A DNA stretch of 64,000 nt from Gimesia aquarii (GCF_007748175.1 NZ_CP037422.1:434001-498000), one strand, 5' to 3'; shown: positions 27,857 through 37,043, numbered from the stretch's first letter. The notes: generated by a model from the letters alone, not told the origin. A program made the numbers and translations.

Positions 27857-28234
27857 ATGCCCGAAATTCTATTCAAAGAAGAATGCTACGCAATTCAAGG
27901 GGCGGTGTTTGAGGTCTATCGTGAAATGGGATGCGGTTTTCTGGAAGCCGTTTATCAGGAATGCCTAGAACATGAACTACGGGTATGCAAGATACCATTT
28001 GTTGCACAGCCAGAGTTGCAACTCTCCTACAAAGGAGCTCTACTTCAGCAAACATACCAGCCAGACCTCATTTGCTTTGATTCAATCATTGTGGAACTCA
28101 AAGCGGTAAAAGAGTTCGCTTCAGAACATCAGGCACAGATTCTCAACTATCTAAAAGCAACCGACATGAAACTCGGACTGTTAGTCAATTTTGGTTGTCA
28201 TCCTAAAGCAACAGTGAAGCGATTTGTTTTGTGA
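27857..28234 (+). CDS. GxxExxY protein, PD-(D/E)XK nuclease-like
   Basis: A 125-residue soluble protein. The naming motif is present as GFLEAVY near residue 27. Later QPDLICFDSIIVELKAVKEF gives PD followed by ExK, the arrangement of PD-(D/E)XK nuclease folds, to which this family (PDDEXK_3 in Pfam) is assigned. AEHQAQ-type and YLKATDMKLGLLVNFG elements follow. No function is established for the family that I know of. It is preceded and followed by two related inverted-repeat elements with little spare DNA, so it looks like a cassette of its own. Composition does not differ obviously from neighbouring genes. Confidence 0.9.
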   Translation: MPEILFKEECYAIQGAVFEVYREMGCGFLEAVYQECLEHELRVCKIPFVAQPELQLSYKGALLQQTYQPDLICFDSIIVELKAVKEFASEHQAQILNYLKATDMKLGLLVNFGCHPKATVKRFVL

Positions 28235-28255
28235 ACAGCAAAATTGATTTGAGTA

Positions 28256-28467
28256 TTTACTACCACGAAAGACACGAAAAGCACGAAATTAAAATAGATT
28301 CTGAGTCAGAATCTATATACGAAGAGATTAATAAAGATCATTGGAAGAAATGGTTTTATAATAAAATCATGCATGCTTAAAGATGTTCTAACAAAGAAAT
28401 TACTTAGATTAGAGTTCTATGAAATTCATAAGTTTTCGTGACGTTCGTGCTTTTCGTGGTAGTAAAA
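28256..28467. mobile_element. Inverted-repeat element 2 with CACGAAA termini
   Basis: The left end (28256-28290) has three exact CACGAAA heptamers at 28264, 28273 and 28282; the right end (28433-28467) is the inverted copy. The AT-rich core shares a block (CGAAGAGATTAATAAAGATC) with element 1, and also contains a perfect 8-bp hairpin around GATTCTGA/TCAGAATC near 28297-28314. It begins about 20 bases after the GxxExxY stop codon and ends four bases before the stop codon of miaA on the other strand. Confidence 0.72.
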
Positions 28468-28471
28468 AACA

Positions 28472-29419
28472 TTATGAACCTTGCTTAAAGTTCAAAATTT
28501 TCCCCAACAAATCAGCCGGTTGATCTTCCGGATGAACATCAATTTCGCGGCACTCTTTGATGTTGCGGAAAAAAGTATGCTGCCGTTTGGCAAAGCGTCG
28601 TGTTTGTTGTTTGAGCAGTTCGACGGCTCTTTCGTAGGAGTACTTTCCTTCCAGATAGTCAATCAATTCCTTGTATCCCAACGCCTGCCGGGCAGTACGG
28701 CTCATTGGCTTGGTGGCAGTCAGCAACTGTTTGACCTCTTCCAGCAAGCTCTCGGCGAGCATTTGATCCACACGTTGATTAATGCGCTCATAAAGCCATT
28801 CCCGATCCGGCAATAACCAGTAGACATTTGCTGGACATTCCTCCGGATTCAAAATCCCCTCATCATGCTGTGCAGAAAGTGGGATGCCTGACACATGGTA
28901 CACTTCCAGCGCGCGGGCCACACGGCGGACATCATTCGGATGTAGCTTCTCTGCCGAGACGGGATCAACGGCAACCAGACGACGATGCAGCGCCTCGTTT
29001 CCCTCGGTCTCCGCGAACGCTTCCATTTCGCGACGATATTCCCAGTCCGCAGAGGGACCGTTAAACACCCCTCTCAAAATCGCTCTTAAATAAAGGCCCG
29101 TGCCTCCTACAAAAAGAGGGGTTCGCCCCCGATCAATAATCTGGCGGCAACATTCTTCCGCAGCCGTAAAATAGTCAGCCACACTGAACTTCTCGTGTGG
29201 ATCGATCAAATCAATCAGATGATGCGGCACGCGTTTCCGCTCTGCGGGAGAGGCCTTCGCGGTTCCGATATCCATGCCCCGATAGAGCGACATCGAATCC
29301 ATGGCTAGAATCTCTGCGTTGAGATGTTCTGCCAGCAACAGGCTGAGTTCGGTCTTCCCACAAGCCGTCGGACCCGACAAAAACCAGCATCGTTTCAAGA
29401 TTTCCGACGAAAACTGCAT
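28472..29419 (-). CDS. miaA: tRNA dimethylallyltransferase
   Basis: Transfers dimethylallyl from DMAPP to A37 of tRNAs that read UNN codons. The P-loop GPTACGKTELSL is near residue 16, followed by DSMSLYRGMDIGTAKAS, the RVPHHLIDLIDP segment and the VGGTGLYLRAIL motif, all canonical. The 315-residue length is normal and the C-terminal RFAKRQHTFFRNI is conserved. ATG at 29419 is preferred to a TTG two codons earlier. Its 3' end abuts the inverted-repeat element at 28467, so the element may serve as or overlap its transcription end. Confidence 0.95.
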   Translation of the reverse strand: MQFSSEILKRCWFLSGPTACGKTELSLLLAEHLNAEILAMDSMSLYRGMDIGTAKASPAERKRVPHHLIDLIDPHEKFSVADYFTAAEECCRQIIDRGRTPLFVGGTGLYLRAILRGVFNGPSADWEYRREMEAFAETEGNEALHRRLVAVDPVSAEKLHPNDVRRVARALEVYHVSGIPLSAQHDEGILNPEECPANVYWLLPDREWLYERINQRVDQMLAESLLEEVKQLLTATKPMSRTARQALGYKELIDYLEGKYSYERAVELLKQQTRRFAKRQHTFFRNIKECREIDVHPEDQPADLLGKILNFKQGS

Positions 29420-29606
29420 AATCAATTCAACTTATGCGAACATATCGCCTCACTCAAAATCGGGTGAGACTCTCTCAATGGTGACTCGTTATTTCAGAAT
29501 TAGTTAGCTAGGATACTTACTGCAAACCGTGTTCTGGAACGTTTAGATACAGGCAATGTAATCACTTAGTATATTTATCAGCGGCAAATGTCGAAAGAGA
29601 CACACT

Positions 29607-30053
29607 ATGGCGAACTTTGAAGCCAGCGTTCAGTTAACGGGGACTCCCGAACAAATTTTTGAATTCCTGATCGATACCGATAACATTCTCAAGATCAGTC
29701 CGCCCGATACTGGTTTGTCGTTTACCAACAAACCGGACAAATTATATCAAGGTGCTATTCTGGAGTTCAAAATCCAGGGCTTCGGAAAAGTGCAGGAAGG
29801 GACGCACGAAATCATCAAGTTTGAGTCGCCCGAGTTATATACCGAGAAACAGATTTCCGGGCCACTCAAGCATTACGTCCACGAACATCATGTTGTCGCT
29901 AATGGAGAGAACGAGGTGACGGTCATTGATCGACTGGAGTTCGAACCACCGAGCGGTCTGCTTGGATTCCTAATTACCGAAACTAAGCTGCTGGATCTGT
30001 TTGACGAGGGTTTTTATCACCGACACAATGCTCTAAAAGCACTTTTTTCTTAA
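29607..30053 (+). CDS. SRPBCC family protein
   Basis: A 148-residue soluble protein with the SRPBCC/START pattern: ASVQLTGTPEQIFEFLIDTDNILKISP, an extended sheet (GAILEFKIQGFGKVQEGTHEIIKFESPELYTEKQISGPL), the HEHHVVANGENEVTVIDRLEFEPP segment and a C-terminal helix. It is the third unrelated SRPBCC protein of the window. No enzymatic motif is seen; binding of a hydrophobic ligand is the family role. It is divergent from miaA and convergent with the FlgG-like gene 18 bases downstream. Confidence 0.8.
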   Translation: MANFEASVQLTGTPEQIFEFLIDTDNILKISPPDTGLSFTNKPDKLYQGAILEFKIQGFGKVQEGTHEIIKFESPELYTEKQISGPLKHYVHEHHVVANGENEVTVIDRLEFEPPSGLLGFLITETKLLDLFDEGFYHRHNALKALFS

Positions 30054-30071
30054 GTGAACTACATACATCAT

Positions 30072-31715
30072 TTACTTAAAGACCGGTCGGTTCTCTCTCT
30101 GGAGTCGTTTAGCTCCAGGCTGGGCGATACGTTCAGCCGGTAAGCCCAGGTCAGCCTGAATCGGCTCATTGGGCTCTGTCAAATAGACTGCTTTTAACGC
30201 GTCCAGGCGTTGTTTGATTTGCGATAACGCTTCAAGCTCTTCGCTAATAGAAACATTAGACGCTTCCAAAACTCCCGCACGAATCAGACCCGCTCCTTTC
30301 GTACCTGGTGTGAGAACGCGCGGTGCACCAGAACGGGGAGTCGCTTCGAACAAGCAGGATTCTCTGGGAACGAGTTCACTTTGATCGGTAAAGCAGACAA
30401 TCGAAAGTTGACCAACAGTTTGCTCTTTTCCTTCGCGCTTTTCAGGGATAGGGACCATTACCGTCACAACACCCGAATCGGAGATCTGAATGGAATAAGC
30501 GTTATTCGGCACTCGAATTTCTGGGACAATAGAATACGTCCTTTGCGAACCATCTAAACAGAGTCTGCCTTGTTGATCGAGTGTCAAGCGGCCAGACCTC
30601 GTAAAGGCGGTCTTTCCTGCCAGTTTCACTTGCAGAAAGCCTTTGCCTTCGATGGCAAGATCCAGCGCGCGTCCCGTTTTGATCAGCTCACCTTTAGTTT
30701 GTGAGATACGAGTTTGCAAAACATGACTTCCCATTCCAACTGCAATTGGGGGTTCTGTTTTTGATTCCTCACTGGCGGGCGTCTCAAGATACTCATAGGG
30801 CAAAGATTCAAACTCGACATAGGAGCGTTTGAAGCCAACGGTTCCTGCATTGGCAATATTATTCACAATCACATCACGTGATAATCGCAGCGCATCCACG
30901 GTTGGCTTTAAACGTTGTGTTAGTTCATCGTGATCTGCCTTGGAAGAAAAGCCGATAAAACCACTCTGATCTGGGGACACTGCTCTGGGTGACGAGACAG
31001 GTTGCTGAGCTGAGTCAGCTGTAAGACCTGGAAGAGACGGATGCCCTTTAGCTTCCGGGACGTTCAGTACACTTTTGGGTTGTAACATCTTACGAATGGA
31101 AAGCATGTCCGAAGCGACTTTGTGGGGTACTCCTTGAAGTTCTTCGAACCAGATTTCTAATTCCTCTTTAGAAGCATGAGGCAGATGCTCATTGATAATC
31201 GAACGTGTAATCTGATCATCTCTGGAATCGGATGATTTTTTTGAATCCTGTAACGGCTCTGCATTGAGAGGGGGCATCAAAGGACCGGGTGTTTGGGGAA
31301 ATGCTGGTGTGGGTTTCAATAACGCGGGAAACTCTGGTTTTTGTGCTTCCAGATTAAGGGGTTGTCTGGTTTCATCAGCATGCGGTAACTTCAAGACAGG
31401 ACCCTCGGAGTTTGACTCATCAGGCTCTTCATTGAAGGGACTGGATTCTGCTAAGGCCAGTTCCACAGGAATTAGATTTTCTTTAGCTGGTTTCGGATCA
31501 TTTTCAGTCGATCTCAAATTGATTTTTTTAACAACTGGTTCCTCAAGCAAAGCTTGGGGACCTTCAGTCGTTGGTTGCTCAACGGCAACAGAGAGGAGTG
31601 TGGGTTCTTCTGAAAAACCGAGACTCCTTAAATAGAGCATGCCCTGAATAAAAAGCACACCTACGAGCACACATACAGAGACGGCAAAAATGATCCGTTC
31701 AAAATTTTTTCTCAT
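30072..31715 (-). CDS. Membrane-anchored FlgG/FlgF-like flagellar rod protein with long N-terminal extension
   Basis: A 547-residue protein. It opens with a basic stretch and a transmembrane helix (about 7-27, IIFAVSVCVLVGVLFIQGM), then a Pro/Glu/Ser-rich, low-complexity linker to about residue 270. The C-terminal third has rod/hook-protein features: SRDVIVNNIANAGTVGFKRS (NAN-type N motif), GRALDLAIEGKGFLQV (the FlgG-like G-x-LDLAI-x-G-x-GFF block), FTRSGRLTLDQQGRL and a closing GVLEASNVSISEELEALSQIKQRLDAL, as in FlgF/FlgG. The canonical proteins lack a membrane anchor and this linker. The longer frame to 31958 lacks support. No other flagellar gene is nearby. Confidence 0.75.
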   Translation of the reverse strand: MRKNFERIIFAVSVCVLVGVLFIQGMLYLRSLGFSEEPTLLSVAVEQPTTEGPQALLEEPVVKKINLRSTENDPKPAKENLIPVELALAESSPFNEEPDESNSEGPVLKLPHADETRQPLNLEAQKPEFPALLKPTPAFPQTPGPLMPPLNAEPLQDSKKSSDSRDDQITRSIINEHLPHASKEELEIWFEELQGVPHKVASDMLSIRKMLQPKSVLNVPEAKGHPSLPGLTADSAQQPVSSPRAVSPDQSGFIGFSSKADHDELTQRLKPTVDALRLSRDVIVNNIANAGTVGFKRSYVEFESLPYEYLETPASEESKTEPPIAVGMGSHVLQTRISQTKGELIKTGRALDLAIEGKGFLQVKLAGKTAFTRSGRLTLDQQGRLCLDGSQRTYSIVPEIRVPNNAYSIQISDSGVVTVMVPIPEKREGKEQTVGQLSIVCFTDQSELVPRESCLFEATPRSGAPRVLTPGTKGAGLIRAGVLEASNVSISEELEALSQIKQRLDALKAVYLTEPNEPIQADLGLPAERIAQPGAKRLQRENRPVFK

Positions 31716-32032
31716 ACCTGCTTCCCTGCAGTAACAAGGTTCGACTTCCAGCTTCGAATTGCTGTTCATTCTTTGAAAATCAGAATCTTTAAGGTATCGA
31801 AATTGCCGCTTTAGAACAAGACGTTTCTCTTTGATATACACGGAGATACATAATTTAGCCGGGCGATGAATCATTGTATTTGAGTGTTTCAAGAGAATCT
31901 TATCAGCGATTGCTCTCCTATGTAGCGTAAACACACTTTGATTTCGTACAATAACCAACTCTTCATAATTTACAGGGATTGAGATCCTGAACGCGAAATG
32001 GCAATGACTTTTAAAAGATCAGAGCAGGAAAC

Positions 32033-33313
32033 ATGACTACTGAGCTTCCCAAATTTTACCGAGTTCGCCAAAACTTCCAGTCTTCACGAATAGAGAATGT
32101 CGCCGAGGCAGTCAACGCAGAGCTAGCCAAAATCAATTTAGGGGAAGTGGTTAAACCAGGAGAGACTGTTGCCATCACAGTGGGGAGTCGTGGCATCGCC
32201 AATATCGCTTTGATTATCAAAACCACGATCGAACACCTGAAATCTATCGAGGCGGTACCTTTTATTGTACCTGCCATGGGAAGTCACGGCGGTGGAACCG
32301 CTGAAGGACAGGCAGGAGTTTTAGCAGGATACGGTATCACCGAAGAAGAGATGGGCGTTGAGATTCGCTCATCAATGGAGACGGTGGTTGTCGACACCAC
32401 ATCCCACGGCATCCCCGTCCATTTTGATAAACACGCTTATGAAGCAGATCACGTTTTAATATGTGGGCGTGTGAAGCCACACACGCGGTTTGTTGGCGAT
32501 ATCGAATCGGGTCTGCATAAGATGATGCTCATTGGTCTCGGAAAACATGAGGGTGCTAAAATCTATCATCGTGCGATTGAAGATATCAGCTTTGAGGAAA
32601 TCATCAAAGCGGTGGGAAGGTCGGTTCTGGAAAAATGTTCGATTGCCGGTGGCCTGGCCATCGTAGAAAACTCTTATGATGAAACCGGTTTGATCGAAGC
32701 CATTCCACCGGGACAGTTTTATGAACGAGAAAAGGCGTTGTTGACGATCGCAAAAGATTGGCTGCCGCGGCTACCTTTCACAAAGACAGATCTTCTGATT
32801 GTAGATCGGATTGGGAAAAACATCAGTGGGTCCGGCATGGATGCCTGTGTCGTTGGTCGGAAGTACAATGATCATGCAGCAACCGAGCATGACAATGTCG
32901 CCGTGAAACGTATTATGGTGCGCAGCCTTACCGCCGAAACACACGGTAATGCGTTAGGAATTGGATTAGCGGAATTTACGACTCAGCGAACTGTGGATAG
33001 CGTTGACTGGAAAATCACTAAGATAAACGCTAATACTGGTAGTCACCCTACATCGGCTATGATTCCACTGGCCTACGAAACCGACCGGGAAGCCATTGAA
33101 GCGGCGTTACAGACCATCGGGCTCACCACACCTGAAAACAGTCGAATCGTGCAGATTTATGACACACTCGAATTAAGTGAAGTTGTCGTCAGTGAAACGT
33201 TTCTGGAAGAAATCAACCAGCGGGATGATCTGGAAATTATTTCCGGTCCTTTCGAATTGCCATTCGATGCACAACACAATTTGTCCTCCGTTTTTGATGA
33301 ACCTCAACACTAA
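32033..33313 (+). CDS. LarA/DUF2088-like protein
   Basis: A 426-residue soluble protein. The [19 protein letters not shown] and [17 protein letters not shown] blocks match the N-terminal domain of nickel-dependent lactate racemase-like (LarA/DUF2088) proteins, and [36 protein letters not shown] is a conserved central segment. LarA enzymes use a nickel-pincer cofactor to epimerise 2-hydroxy acids. Whether this member carries the cofactor cannot be decided from sequence. It is followed 26 bases downstream by an RraA-family gene, suggesting a hydroxy- or keto-acid pathway. No lar cofactor genes are near. Confidence 0.82.
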   Translation: MTTELPKFYRVRQNFQSSRIENVAEAVNAELAKINLGEVVKPGETVAITVGSRGIANIALIIKTTIEHLKSIEAVPFIVPAMGSHGGGTAEGQAGVLAGYGITEEEMGVEIRSSMETVVVDTTSHGIPVHFDKHAYEADHVLICGRVKPHTRFVGDIESGLHKMMLIGLGKHEGAKIYHRAIEDISFEEIIKAVGRSVLEKCSIAGGLAIVENSYDETGLIEAIPPGQFYEREKALLTIAKDWLPRLPFTKTDLLIVDRIGKNISGSGMDACVVGRKYNDHAATEHDNVAVKRIMVRSLTAETHGNALGIGLAEFTTQRTVDSVDWKITKINANTGSHPTSAMIPLAYETDREAIEAALQTIGLTTPENSRIVQIYDTLELSEVVVSETFLEEINQRDDLEIISGPFELPFDAQHNLSSVFDEPQH

Positions 33314-33339
33314 AATTTAACTTGAACAGAAAGAAATTC

Positions 33340-34074
33340 ATGTCCACCACCGAAGGTCTCTCCTCTGCCGCTCTTGAAGAACTCGCCAAGTATGATACTC
33401 CCACCGTCTGTAATGTGATCGAGCTCTGGAACATTCGACCCCGCAACACAGGTTATATGAATGATACCATCAAAGCCTGTTTTCCCAAGATGCCACCCAT
33501 GGTTGGCTATGCCCTGACTTCCACGTTTCGCAGTATGGCTCCTCCGCGTAGTGGCGATGTTTATTCTGGTCTCGATGCCCAGGTTGCTGCCTTCGAATCA
33601 CTGCCAGGTGCTCCTGTCGTCGTGTATCAGGATATTGATGAGCCCACAGCGTCTGCCACCTTTGGCGAAGTGATGTGCTCTACCTATAAAGCTTATGGCG
33701 CGAAGGGGATTATCACTTCAGGAGCAGGCCGCGATCTGGATCAGGTGGAAGCTCTGAACTTTCCCGCGTTCACGAACGGCACCAATTGTGCCCACGGCTA
33801 CTGTCACACGCTCCAGGTGAATGTTCCAGTGACTGTGGGGGGGATTCCCATCTATCCCGGTGACTTGCTGCACGGCGACCTGAATGGAGTGACGACGATT
33901 CCCAACGAAATCGCTTCTGAAATCGCCGACGCCTGCAAGGAGTTAATGAAAGCCGAAGATATTGTGCTCGATTATCTCAAAGCAGGTAACCTGACCCCCG
34001 AAGGTCTGGGAGCTGCCCGCAAAGAACTTGGAGCGGAAATCGCCAAACTGGGCAAACGCTTGCGGGGTGAATAA
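33340..34074 (+). CDS. RraA family protein (aldolase/hydrolase-like)
   Basis: A 244-residue protein with the RraA-like fold: [16 protein letters not shown] at the start, [29 protein letters not shown], the catalytic region [20 protein letters not shown], which holds the conserved G-x-x-R-D, and [16 protein letters not shown]. Members of this family include 4-hydroxy-4-methyl-2-oxoglutarate aldolases and oxaloacetate decarboxylases; the RNase E-inhibitor function is a separate branch and less likely here. The frame opens with TTG at 33322, but ATG at 33340 is chosen. It forms an operon with the LarA-like gene and ends before a strong terminator. Confidence 0.85.
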   Translation: MSTTEGLSSAALEELAKYDTPTVCNVIELWNIRPRNTGYMNDTIKACFPKMPPMVGYALTSTFRSMAPPRSGDVYSGLDAQVAAFESLPGAPVVVYQDIDEPTASATFGEVMCSTYKAYGAKGIITSGAGRDLDQVEALNFPAFTNGTNCAHGYCHTLQVNVPVTVGGIPIYPGDLLHGDLNGVTTIPNEIASEIADACKELMKAEDIVLDYLKAGNLTPEGLGAARKELGAEIAKLGKRLRGE

Positions 34075-34109
34075 CACGATTTCTACAACAATTCAACATT
34101 AAATTACAA

Positions 34110-34140
34110 AGAGGGCTCCCTATATGAGCCCTCTTTTTTT
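34110..34140 (+). terminator. Rho-independent terminator of the LarA-RraA operon
   Basis: An 8-bp perfect stem GAGGGCTC (34111-34118) and GAGCCCTC (34126-34133) with a seven-base loop is followed by seven T. It lies 35 bases after the RraA stop codon. Confidence 0.93.
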
Positions 34141-34196
34141 ACAGCTTAAGAAATCAGCCTGCCCATCTGGCAATCGGTCGTGTTATCAAGAACTTT

Positions 34197-34236
34197 GCTA
34201 CGTTTCGTGACTTTGTTGTTTTTCGTGGTAGTATTA
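34197..34236. repeat. Solo copy of the CACGAAA repeat
   Basis: Inverted (right-end orientation) copy of the 35-base element end seen at 27.6-28.5 kb, again with three heptamers at 9-bp spacing, the middle one degenerate. No partner copy was found in the 34074-34585 gap. Confidence 0.65.
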
Positions 34237-34286
34237 CTCTGAGTCGTTAGGGGGGTATTTAAATATGACGTTCCTGTGAGCGACAG

Positions 34287-34488
34287 GGCGCTAGCCCTCG
34301 GTAAATTGAACGAAACAGTTTCATTTGTGGAATAGCGCTAGCCATCAACTACCAATTTTAACGACTAGTAGTCTATATCCAGGTTTATTGTAGCGTCTCC
34401 AGGACTGTTTGGACCTCGTATCATCGCATTGAAGCCGCTATGGTTAAATTAGACGCGCTATAGATATGTAAAACCGGCGGCTAGCGCC
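34287..34488. repeat. Small inverted-repeat element with GGCGCTAGCC ends
   Basis: GGCGCTAGCCCTCGGT at 34287-34302 is matched by its near reverse complement ACCGGCGGCTAGCGCC at 34473-34488 (14 of 16 positions). A third GCGCTAGCC core lies near 34334. The roughly 200-base unit has no reading frame and looks like a non-autonomous repeat or a structured RNA; it lies between the RraA terminator and the sigma-54 activator. Confidence 0.55.
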
Positions 34489-34585
34489 GAGCCGCTTACT
34501 TTATCTGTGAATCTTACTCAGTATTCTTGATCCAAATAACAAGCCGAAGTGTGGCACACGGTACGTAGAAATTGATCCATTCAAA

Positions 34586-36589
34586 TCAGTCATCAATTTC
34601 CTGTGCATCGTTTGCTTCATGCATCCCCAGTTGTCCCATTTTTCGGTACAGGTTCGAACGATGCAGACCCAGGCATTTGGCGGTTTCGCTCATGTTGCCT
34701 CCCACGCGTTTAATCGTACGGCGGATGTATTCCTGCTGGAAGCGGCGCGAAGCCTCTTTCAAGCTCAAATCGGATGACATATCCACAACCGAATCACGGG
34801 AAGGGCTGAGAATAAACGCCAGGTCTTCTACCTCCACACGATCACTGGCACACAGGAATGCGACCCGCTCCATTAAATTACGAAGCTCGCGCACATTACC
34901 GGGCCAGAGATGTGCCTGCAGGCGTTTTTTAGCTTCGGCTGAGAATTTGAGCACCCGTCGGTTGGCTTGTTCACAAAATTGCGCGAGAAAAAATTCTGCT
35001 AATAAGATCACATCTTCAGGACGCTCTCTTAAGGGAGGCAGATCGAGCGTGACAACACTCAAACGATAATAAAGGTCCTCTCGAAACTTTTTCTCATGAA
35101 CCGCATCAGCCAGCTTCGCATTTGTTGCCGCCACGACACGCACGTTAATGGGAATCGTTTCCGAGCCTCCCACACGGGTAATCACTTTCTGTTCAAGTAC
35201 GCGTAACAGTTTAGCCTGTCCGCCCAGACTCATGTCCCCAATTTCATCGAGAAAGAGTGTGCCCCCTTCTGCAAGTTCAAATTTGCCGGCACGGGTTTCG
35301 TGGGCATCGGTGAAGGCCCCTTTTTCGTGTCCGAACAATTCGCTTTCGAGCAAGGTTTCTGTTAATGCCGCACAGTTTACCGCAACAAAAGGAGTATTGG
35401 CCCGCGGTCCCTGATAGTGCAACGATTGACTGACGACTTCTTTTCCCGTACCACTCTCACCCAGAATCAAAACCGGCAAGTCCGTACCCGCCAGGCGTTC
35501 GATGGTTGATCGCAGAGCCGTGATCGCAGAACTTTTTCCAATCACTTGCACTTTTTGTTTAACTTGTTCAGTCAGTTGATCACGACTACGGGAAAGCTGT
35601 TCGAGTTCGCGTGTGTTTTCAAGCGCTGTCGCGGCCTGCACCCCCAGTTCTTCAAGGCTTTGGGCATCATCGTCATTAAAGTCGGCTTTCCCTTTTTCTT
35701 TGTTCATGACTTCGAACGCACCGATCATTTCACCGGCGTTATTTCGTAGGGGCACACACAACAGGTTATGCGTTCGAAAGCCGCTTGACTTATCGACACT
35801 GGGGTCAAACCGCGAATCGTTGTAGGCATCATCGACGCGAATGGTCTTACCAGTTCGAATTACATCTCCGACGATTCCCACATCATCAGGCAAACGGAGC
35901 GTATTTCCTTCCACTCCCAATGCGGGGCAAGCGACAACCTGTTTGTGTTCCTGATCCCAGATGAAAATACTCGATCTCTCACATTCAAGGAGTCGTGTGG
36001 CTTCTTTGGCAATCAGCTCTAATAACGGTTGAGTTTCACGAGCCGAGGAAAAGCTGGAAGCAATATGTAATGTGGTCTCTAAGCGACTGATGCGCCTCAG
36101 GTTCTTTTCCCGCTTCTCGACGATCGAGAGTACGTAACCTAATACCCGCGCGACAACGATTACATTACTAAGCGAATCAGCCGTTAAGTCGCGACCACCG
36201 ACTAAGAGAATCGTCCCTGGGCACAGATCTCCGAGAGGCGCTGCCAGAAATGACCAGTCGTCACGTTCCTCATCCGCACATAAGCCGCCTGCTTCGCGGT
36301 CCAATGCTTCATTACACAGTGCAGCGGGAAAGCCTCCTGCGGCATTCCTACCAAATTCAAATCGCGTTTCCCACTCTGGAGTTCGTTCGATCAGGGTGCA
36401 CCACTGGCAGGATAATTCTGTTGCCAACTGAGGTAGAAATTGCTGGATGTAGTGACTTCCGCTAGCCTGTTGAGCTGCTTCTTCGAGTAGCCGATCACAC
36501 ACTTGAATCAACGACGCTTCCGAATCATAGCGAGTGAACAACGGAAGTCTCTTCCAGTCCAACCAATCCACTGTTTCTGCTTTATTCAA
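34586..36589 (-). CDS. Sigma-54-dependent activator with GAF sensor domain
   Basis: A 667-residue transcriptional activator. N-terminal ~180 residues are of unknown fold. A GAF domain follows (about 185-330, ETQPLLELIAKEATRLLECERSSIFIWD). The AAA+ domain has Walker A LGESGTGKEVVSQ, the sigma-54 contact loop GAFTDA (instead of GAFTGA), Walker B GTLFLDEIGDM and the R-finger region FREDLYYRLSVV. The C-terminal Fis-type HTH is NMSETAKCLGLHRSNLYRKMGQL. The TTG start is supported by AAGGAGTG just upstream. No kinase partner is adjacent; small-molecule or redox sensing through GAF is possible but unproven. Confidence 0.93.
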   Translation of the reverse strand: MNKAETVDWLDWKRLPLFTRYDSEASLIQVCDRLLEEAAQQASGSHYIQQFLPQLATELSCQWCTLIERTPEWETRFEFGRNAAGGFPAALCNEALDREAGGLCADEERDDWSFLAAPLGDLCPGTILLVGGRDLTADSLSNVIVVARVLGYVLSIVEKREKNLRRISRLETTLHIASSFSSARETQPLLELIAKEATRLLECERSSIFIWDQEHKQVVACPALGVEGNTLRLPDDVGIVGDVIRTGKTIRVDDAYNDSRFDPSVDKSSGFRTHNLLCVPLRNNAGEMIGAFEVMNKEKGKADFNDDDAQSLEELGVQAATALENTRELEQLSRSRDQLTEQVKQKVQVIGKSSAITALRSTIERLAGTDLPVLILGESGTGKEVVSQSLHYQGPRANTPFVAVNCAALTETLLESELFGHEKGAFTDAHETRAGKFELAEGGTLFLDEIGDMSLGGQAKLLRVLEQKVITRVGGSETIPINVRVVAATNAKLADAVHEKKFREDLYYRLSVVTLDLPPLRERPEDVILLAEFFLAQFCEQANRRVLKFSAEAKKRLQAHLWPGNVRELRNLMERVAFLCASDRVEVEDLAFILSPSRDSVVDMSSDLSLKEASRRFQQEYIRRTIKRVGGNMSETAKCLGLHRSNLYRKMGQLGMHEANDAQEIDD

Positions 36590-37043
36590 CTGACACTCCT
36601 TTTTTGTGAATCAAAAGAGGCATATAATCACAGCATACATCAGGATTCTGTCATCTATTCGCCTTTCTGTATGGTCCAAATGATAACAGGTTGAAATTGA
36701 TCCGTCATCCAAGTGTGGACTGTATTTAAGGGTTTTGGCTCTCTTTTTGACGAGTAAACCATGCATTTTACGATATCGATAAACTCTCACACATTGTGTG
36801 TTTTAAAACATCCTGTTTTCCATTGCTGATACTAGTTGCAAATATGTTCTTATGAATAGTTTAGTCCAACCGGTATCCTCGGCAGATTCGAGAGAATTAC
36901 CGTTCCCTTACGTTTAAGAATCCCGCTTTACTGTCACTTCTGCTGGCGGAGTGTTACTGTATTAGAACAAGTGGGAGTCACAAACCGGGCTTCTCATTTT
37001 GTCCCAATTGAACTTAGTCCTTATTGAAATCCAGAGAACGACC
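36590..37043. other. Divergent intergenic region, about 450 bases
   Basis: Lies between the sigma-54 activator and the small monooxygenase-like gene. It should hold both promoters, but no sigma-54 site, operator or RNA gene could be identified. The frame from 36999 into the next gene is open but lacks a start with a ribosome binding site. Confidence 0.45.

Noticed and set aside
34572-35069. 165-codon plus-strand frame opposite the sigma-54 activator
   Set aside because: It lies antisense to the HTH and AAA+ coding region, which is certain; the product is Ser/Arg-rich without motif.
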